A DNA stretch of 64,000 nucleotides from positions 1-64,000 of the forward strand of contig CAKTNP010000006.1 in the NCBI GenBank assembly GCA_934589155.1, given 5' to 3'. Source of the stretch: an uncultured Oscillospiraceae bacterium (GTDB lineage: Bacteria > Bacillota > Clostridia > Oscillospirales > Oscillospiraceae). Below, one piece after another: positions 60,531 through 64,000 of this stretch. The first letter of the stretch is position 1. Each line of letters starts with the position of its first letter. The notes under the pieces were generated by a model. That model saw only the letters and a list, made by a program, of their open reading frames with translations. It was not told the origin of the DNA and did no database searches. The position numbers and the translations under genes are program-made.

Positions 60531-61351
60531 TGGGTATCCTCCCGCTTTTTCGCCATTTTCTTTCGATATGTCATCCAAACCCCGCTGTATAGGATCTTAT
60601 CCAACAGGGCCTTGTCCTGGACCAGGGGCAGCCGCTCAAAGGCCGCGGCGCTGGCGGACATTTCCTGGACCAGGATGTTCTCCCAGTCCTGTGGGGTGGT
60701 CTTCGTCTGCAGAAGGGGGTTGTAGCTCCCCCGCTTTTTGTCCCGGTCATAGTCCACGCAGGCATCGGCCAGGTAAATAAACCGGCCCAGGGCCATGGCC
60801 ATGTCCCCCAGGGCCTCAGACCATCGGTCCACCCGGTACCGGAACAGCTCCGCCATAAGCCGGCCGAAGCAGTTGGCGGGCTCGTCCGGGTTGGGACAGT
60901 TGGCCTTTTCCAGCTCCCCCAGCTGCCGGATGCAGTCTTCTATGGCGGCGCACTGCCGGGGAAACTGCTCCCGGATCCGGGGCAGAGATCCTCCCAGGAC
61001 CCGGGAGGCCCCCAGGGACCAGAGGTTCCTGTCGTCCTGCCAATCGTCCCGGCAGTTGTAATAGGCCAGGGCTACGTTCATTTGGGCGGCATAATCCAGG
61101 ATCTCGCTCTCCGCCGGGCGACAGCCCCGAATGGGGTGCAGGGCGCAGAACCGCCGCCGGGTCTGCTCCTCCGGCTCATACAAGCTGGAAAGGGTCAGGG
61201 ACAGAAAGGCCATGTCATAGCTGAGGCACAGGCGGCAGGGGCCGGAGCAGGTCCTGCCCATGGCCTTGCAGATCCCGCAGTAGTGGGCCCGGTAGCGGTC
61301 CAGCTCCGCCGGGGTCAGCTCCTTTGGATTGGCCATTACAAAGCCGAACAT
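60527..61351 (-). CDS. DUF5685 family protein
   Basis: A 274-residue protein of unknown function. A Cys group lies near the start (Cys25, 28, 35, 39, 42) in YCGICKAMGRTCSGPCRLC, followed by helices. Two Asp-rich segments occur, RDDWQDD (101-107) and DACVDYDRDKKRGSYN (196-211), spaced as in class I isoprenoid-synthase folds; this likeness is only by eye. It is coupled to a J-domain gene by a four-base overlap, a pairing common in Clostridia. Confidence 0.85.
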   Translation of the reverse strand: MFGFVMANPKELTPAELDRYRAHYCGICKAMGRTCSGPCRLCLSYDMAFLSLTLSSLYEPEEQTRRRFCALHPIRGCRPAESEILDYAAQMNVALAYYNCRDDWQDDRNLWSLGASRVLGGSLPRIREQFPRQCAAIEDCIRQLGELEKANCPNPDEPANCFGRLMAELFRYRVDRWSEALGDMAMALGRFIYLADACVDYDRDKKRGSYNPLLQTKTTPQDWENILVQEMSASAAAFERLPLVQDKALLDKILYSGVWMTYRKKMAKKREDTQ

Positions 61352-61436
61352 CCGCGATGCCCCCTTCCCCTTCTTTTCTGTACTTAGTTATAGTACCACA
61401 AAAGCCCCGGTTTGTGAACAGGGTATAAATTTTTAC

Positions 61437-61466
61437 AAAAAAAGCGGGCATTGCAGCCCGCTTTTA
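61437..61466 (-). terminator. Terminator of BrkB-like gene
   Basis: Stem AAAGCGGGC / GCCCGCTTT and seven T on the minus strand, starting at the stop codon. Confidence 0.92.
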
Positions 61467-62384
61467 GATCGTGGCATCTTGCCCGGAGCCCTCCGGCGGC
61501 GGGGACGGGGCTTTCTTCCGCTTTTTCTTCCTGCGGAGCACGTAGCCCATGTCCATGAGCCACTTATTCAGGGCTCCGCCGTAGAACAGGATCGCCATAC
61601 AGATATACAGCCACAGCATGGCCAGTGCCACGGCGGAAAGGCTGCCGTAAATGGCGGGATAGTTGCTGAAATGATCCACGTAAATGGAAAACAGATCTGA
61701 GAAGATCAGCCACCCCAAAGAGGCGAACATGGCCCCGGGCAGAGAGGTCAGAAGCCGGTTCCGTCGGTTGGGCAAAGTCATAAACATGGCGGTAAACAGC
61801 AGCGTCTGTAAAAAGAACAGGACGAAGAACCGAACGGGCAGGATCCGATCCAGCAGCAGGATCACGGGATGGTGGGTCACGGGGATCTCGTCGGCAATGG
61901 TCTGGCCGAACACGTGAATGGCCAGGGTCAGGATCAGGATCACGATGAAGAGCACCATGTAAAACACGCTCATGAGCCGGGTGTAGACATAGCCCCGGTC
62001 CTCCCGCACGGCGTAGATCCGGTTCAGGCCCTTGATGATGCCGTAGATCCCCCGGGATGCGGACCATACCGCCGCCAGAGCCGACACGGACACCAGCACC
62101 GTGGAGCTGGAATCGTAGAGGCTGTTGACCAGTTTGGCAATGATGGGCGTCAGGGCCTCCGGCACGAAGGCTTCCAAAGCGTTGATGAGAACGCTGCTGT
62201 CCAAACTGGTGTACCGGAGCAGGGCCAGCAGCAGAAGGATCGTGGGCAGGGCCGCCATGATGATAAAATAGGAGGCGTTGGCGGCATAGGCGGGAATGTC
62301 CAGCCCCGCCACCATGTACAGCGTCTGGTACACTCTGCCAATCCAGCTCCGGCTGTTCATGAGCCGCCTGTGGAGTTTATGCAC
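61464..62384 (-). CDS. YihY/BrkB family membrane protein
   Basis: A 306-residue inner membrane protein with about six TM helices. Family marks: the N-terminal amphipathic DIPAYAANASYFIIMAALP (short), VWSASRGIYGIIKGLNRIY and YPAIYGSLSAVALAMLWLYI. The last 30 residues are Lys/Pro-rich and cytoplasmic. GTG 62384 follows AAAGGAGG. Once annotated as RNase BN, the family has no settled function. Single gene with promoter and terminator. Confidence 0.92.
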   Translation of the reverse strand: MHKLHRRLMNSRSWIGRVYQTLYMVAGLDIPAYAANASYFIIMAALPTILLLLALLRYTSLDSSVLINALEAFVPEALTPIIAKLVNSLYDSSSTVLVSVSALAAVWSASRGIYGIIKGLNRIYAVREDRGYVYTRLMSVFYMVLFIVILILTLAIHVFGQTIADEIPVTHHPVILLLDRILPVRFFVLFFLQTLLFTAMFMTLPNRRNRLLTSLPGAMFASLGWLIFSDLFSIYVDHFSNYPAIYGSLSAVALAMLWLYICMAILFYGGALNKWLMDMGYVLRRKKKRKKAPSPPPEGSGQDATI

Positions 62385-62435
62385 GGCGCCGCCTCCTTTC
62401 CAAATCCCGTATTGATTCCAAGCCTATCCTGTATT

Positions 62436-62464
62436 ATAATACCCGTGTCCTGCCGGGATTTCAA
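62436..62464 (-). promoter_or_regulatory. Promoter of BrkB-like gene
   Basis: TTGAAA (62459-62464) and TATTAT (62436-62441) on the minus strand, 17-base spacer. Confidence 0.7.
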
Positions 62465-62496
62465 GCAGAAAAAAGCGAGGGCCCGGCCAACGGCGC

Positions 62497-62529
62497 AAAA
62501 AAGGCGGAGCGGTCTCGGCCGCTCCGCCC
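62497..62529 (-). terminator. Terminator of DUF1540 gene
   Basis: Perfect stem GGCGGAGCGG / CCGCTCCGCC, six T on the minus strand. Confidence 0.92.
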
Positions 62530-62541
62530 GGTTTCCCCGGA

Positions 62542-62709
62542 TCACTTCTTGCGGAAGGACATGCAGTCCGTGCACTGGTCCATGGAGGGGTTGGACTCAT
62601 GGGTCCCCACCAGGATCTTGTCCAGGGAACAGTAGTTGGCGCCGGTGCAATGGTTGGCACACTGGTTCACGGTGCACTCGATGCACTTGTTCTCACACTG
62701 CGTATTCAT
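62542..62709 (-). CDS. DUF1540 Cys-rich small protein
   Basis: A 55-residue protein with the DUF1540 cysteine pattern: CENKCIECTVNQCANHC then YCSLDKILVGTHESNP and QCTDCMSF. Eight Cys suggest metal binding, perhaps zinc; function unknown. The ATG at 62709 is preceded by AAAGGAGG, and the gene has its own strong terminator. It is divergent from rpe. Confidence 0.9.
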   Translation of the reverse strand: MNTQCENKCIECTVNQCANHCTGANYCSLDKILVGTHESNPSMDQCTDCMSFRKK

Positions 62710-62792
62710 GGCTACGCCTCCTTTCCCAAAAGGGTCGGGAGTAGTATGCCCGGGAATTTTCCGGCGCAATCCGGTAAATTTTGGAAAGTTGG

Positions 62793-62887
62793 ATCCTGGT
62801 ACCCGGGAGACGGCTCCTTCTGCGTTGGGTCTGGAGGCCCGCTGCCGTCCCCTGGATATTCTATTCTCCGCGCCCTTTGGGGGTGCG
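62793..62887 (+). other. Hairpin-rich leader upstream of rpe
   Basis: Between 62793 and 62857 ATCC, GGGAGACGGC and GCG-TT-GGG pair with CCC-GC, GCCGTCCC and GGAT to form one long nested hairpin. A second hairpin CGCGCCC-TTT-GGGGTGCG (about 62869-62887) ends just before AATTTT and the GGAGG of rpe. It may be a structured leader or just remnant secondary structure; it matched no riboswitch I could recognise. Confidence 0.35.
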
Positions 62888-62906
62888 AATTTTGGAGGTT
62901 TTTGAA

Positions 62907-63557
62907 ATGGCGAAGGTATCTCCCTCGATCCTGGCGGCAGATTTCGTGAATCTGGAACGGGACGTCCGGGGCCTGGCGGCAGCCGGGGCGGACTATGTCC
63001 ACGTGGACGTAATGGACGGAGCATTTGTCCCCAACATCACCATCGGCATCCCCGTGGTGGCGGCCCTGCGGCGGGTGACGGAGCTGCCCCTGGACGTGCA
63101 CCTGATGATCGACCGGCCCCTGCGGTATGTGGACCGGTTCTGTGAAGCGGGGGCGGACATTCTGACGGTCCATGTGGAGGCCGACTCGCCCGAAAACACC
63201 CTGGAGGCCCTGAAGCGAATCCGGTCCCACGGGGTCCGGGCCGCCGTCAGCGTCAAGCCCAAGACCCCGGCAGAGACGGTGCTGCCCTTTCTTCCCTACT
63301 GCGACCTCATTCTGGTCATGACCGTGGAGCCGGGCTTCGGCGGCCAGAGCTTCATGGTGGATATGATGCCCAAGCTCCAAACCATCCGAGGCTATATCGA
63401 CAGTCAGAACCCCCGGTGCGAGCTGGAGGTGGACGGCGGTGTCAACGAGAAAACCGCCGAAACCTGCAAGGAAAACGGTGCCAACGTGCTGGTGGCAGGC
63501 TCCGCCTACTTCAAGGCCCCGGACCCCGGCGCCTTCGTCCGGGCCCTCCAGGCGTGA
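62907..63557 (+). CDS. rpe: Ribulose-phosphate 3-epimerase
   Basis: A 216-residue TIM-barrel enzyme that interconverts ribulose 5-phosphate and xylulose 5-phosphate. Motifs: SPSILAADFVNLERD, HVDVMDGAFVPNITIG with the metal-binding Asp, LDVHLMIDRP, VMTVEPGFGGQSF and LEVDGGVNEKT. The ATG at 62907 follows GGAGG. The common partners rsgA and thiN are not adjacent. Confidence 0.97.
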   Translation: MAKVSPSILAADFVNLERDVRGLAAAGADYVHVDVMDGAFVPNITIGIPVVAALRRVTELPLDVHLMIDRPLRYVDRFCEAGADILTVHVEADSPENTLEALKRIRSHGVRAAVSVKPKTPAETVLPFLPYCDLILVMTVEPGFGGQSFMVDMMPKLQTIRGYIDSQNPRCELEVDGGVNEKTAETCKENGANVLVAGSAYFKAPDPGAFVRALQA

Positions 63558-63570
63558 CCCCTTTACAAGA

Positions 63571-63606
63571 AAACGGCCAGCCCTCAAGCATTGAGGGCTG
63601 GCTTTA
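63571..63606. terminator. Bidirectional terminator between rpe and TPR gene
   Basis: Perfect stem GCCAGCCCTCAA / TTGAGGGCTGGC with loop GCA(T), T-rich on both sides. Confidence 0.9.
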
Positions 63607-64000
63607 TTTCTGCTTTGCCGCGTAAAAATAGGCCGATTTGTAGTCCTCCATTTCCCGATAGCAGGTCTCCAGGGGCTCATAGGTGACCCGGGGATCCCCG
63701 CCGGTCTCCTCCAGCAGGCGCTCCGCCCTTCGGTATGCCTCCGCCGCCTGGAGGTAGTTCTTTTCCTGGAGGAAGCTCTCCCCCAGCAGCAGCGCCTTCT
63801 CAGCTCCCTCGGGCACCAGTTCCAAAGCGTTCCGGGCCTCGCCGGGCCGTTGGTCGTTCAGTGCCTTGCGGGCCAGCAGCCGGGCCAGCCGGGCGCCGTC
63901 CCGCCCCGCCGCCTCATACAACTCCCCTAGGGCCTCGCTCAGGGCCCCGGGCTCCTGCTCCCCCAGGGCCGCCCGCAGCAGCAGGGGGCGCAGCCCCGCA
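63604..64000 (-). CDS. TPR-like protein, C-terminal part (cut by window edge)
   Basis: The frame is open from the window edge to a stop at 63604, giving about 131 residues. The Ala/Leu/Glu-rich helices with spacing of ALLLGESFLQEKNYLQAAEAYRRA and ETCYREMEDYKSAYFYAAKQK look like tetratricopeptide repeats (shown in part: FLQEKNYLQAAEAYRRA). The start is outside the window. Function cannot be given. Confidence 0.7.
   Translation of the reverse strand, partial: AGLRPLLLRAALGEQEPGALSEALGELYEAAGRDGARLARLLARKALNDQRPGEARNALELVPEGAEKALLLGESFLQEKNYLQAAEAYRRAERLLEETGGDPRVTYEPLETCYREMEDYKSAYFYAAKQK

Overview
The window is a stretch of a bacterial chromosome of a GC-rich, low-motility-information Gram-positive type. 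T-box leaders, TTGACA/TATAAT promoters with 17-bp spacers, AGGAGG ribosome binding sites, WhiA, YfhO, YqeG, the KtrAB-type potassium system, a CD1247-like protein, DUF5685, DUF1540 and a flavodiiron protein all point to an anaerobic Clostridia, most likely Oscillospiraceae/Ruminococcaceae-like (inference from gene content and base composition; no species call is possible by eye). There is no rRNA, prophage, insertion sequence or CRISPR array. One tRNA gene is present. Most genes lie on the minus strand in long, tightly overlapped operons.

Layout. 1-2400: 5' part of valS behind a T-box leader, back to back with a type-2 glycosyltransferase gene. 2400-4010: a lipoprotein gene, a GNAT gene remnant with an internal deletion, tRNA-Thr(CGU) and a 425-bp gap holding a cluster of DnaA-box-like nonamers. 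4015-10330 (minus): cysE-cysS-polA-rimI-tsaD, all downstream of one cysteine-type T-box. 10359-14770: tepA-like protease (minus), then ybaK-TSCPD protein and yfhO (plus). 14778-17150 (minus): flavodiiron protein, ferredoxin-thioredoxin-reductase-like protein and thioredoxin. 17251-20410 (minus): yqeG, an Xaa-Pro peptidase gene broken by one stop codon, efp, a CD1247-like acidic protein, and rpsU. 20460-39890 (minus): a long housekeeping run ktrB-ktrA-rRNA methylase-dprA-topA-trmFO-plsX-rnc, then smc-ftsY-rdgB-yhbY-nadD/yqeK-rsfS-leuS.

40060-45400 (plus) is the most distinctive part: feoA-feoA-feoB, a FeoB-associated Cys-rich peptide, a short DtxR-like winged-helix protein, a one-TM peptide and an HMA-domain protein, followed by a LysR regulator. 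Three palindromes of the form TTAG-N6-CTAA sit at the promoter, before feoA and before feoB; they are the best candidate for an undescribed operator/regulator pair. FeoB carries a very acidic extracytoplasmic insertion.

45402-54351 (minus): lipoprotein, response regulator, histidine kinase, yqhQ, prmC, recA, recX, rimO, pgsA in one run. 54430-59790 (minus): murB-whiA-dnaE. 59862-62710 (minus): DUF5685 protein with a J-domain protein, a BrkB/YihY membrane protein and a DUF1540 peptide. 62907-64000: rpe (plus) and the 3' part of a TPR-like gene (minus). All functional calls rest on reading motifs and order by eye; no database search was run.
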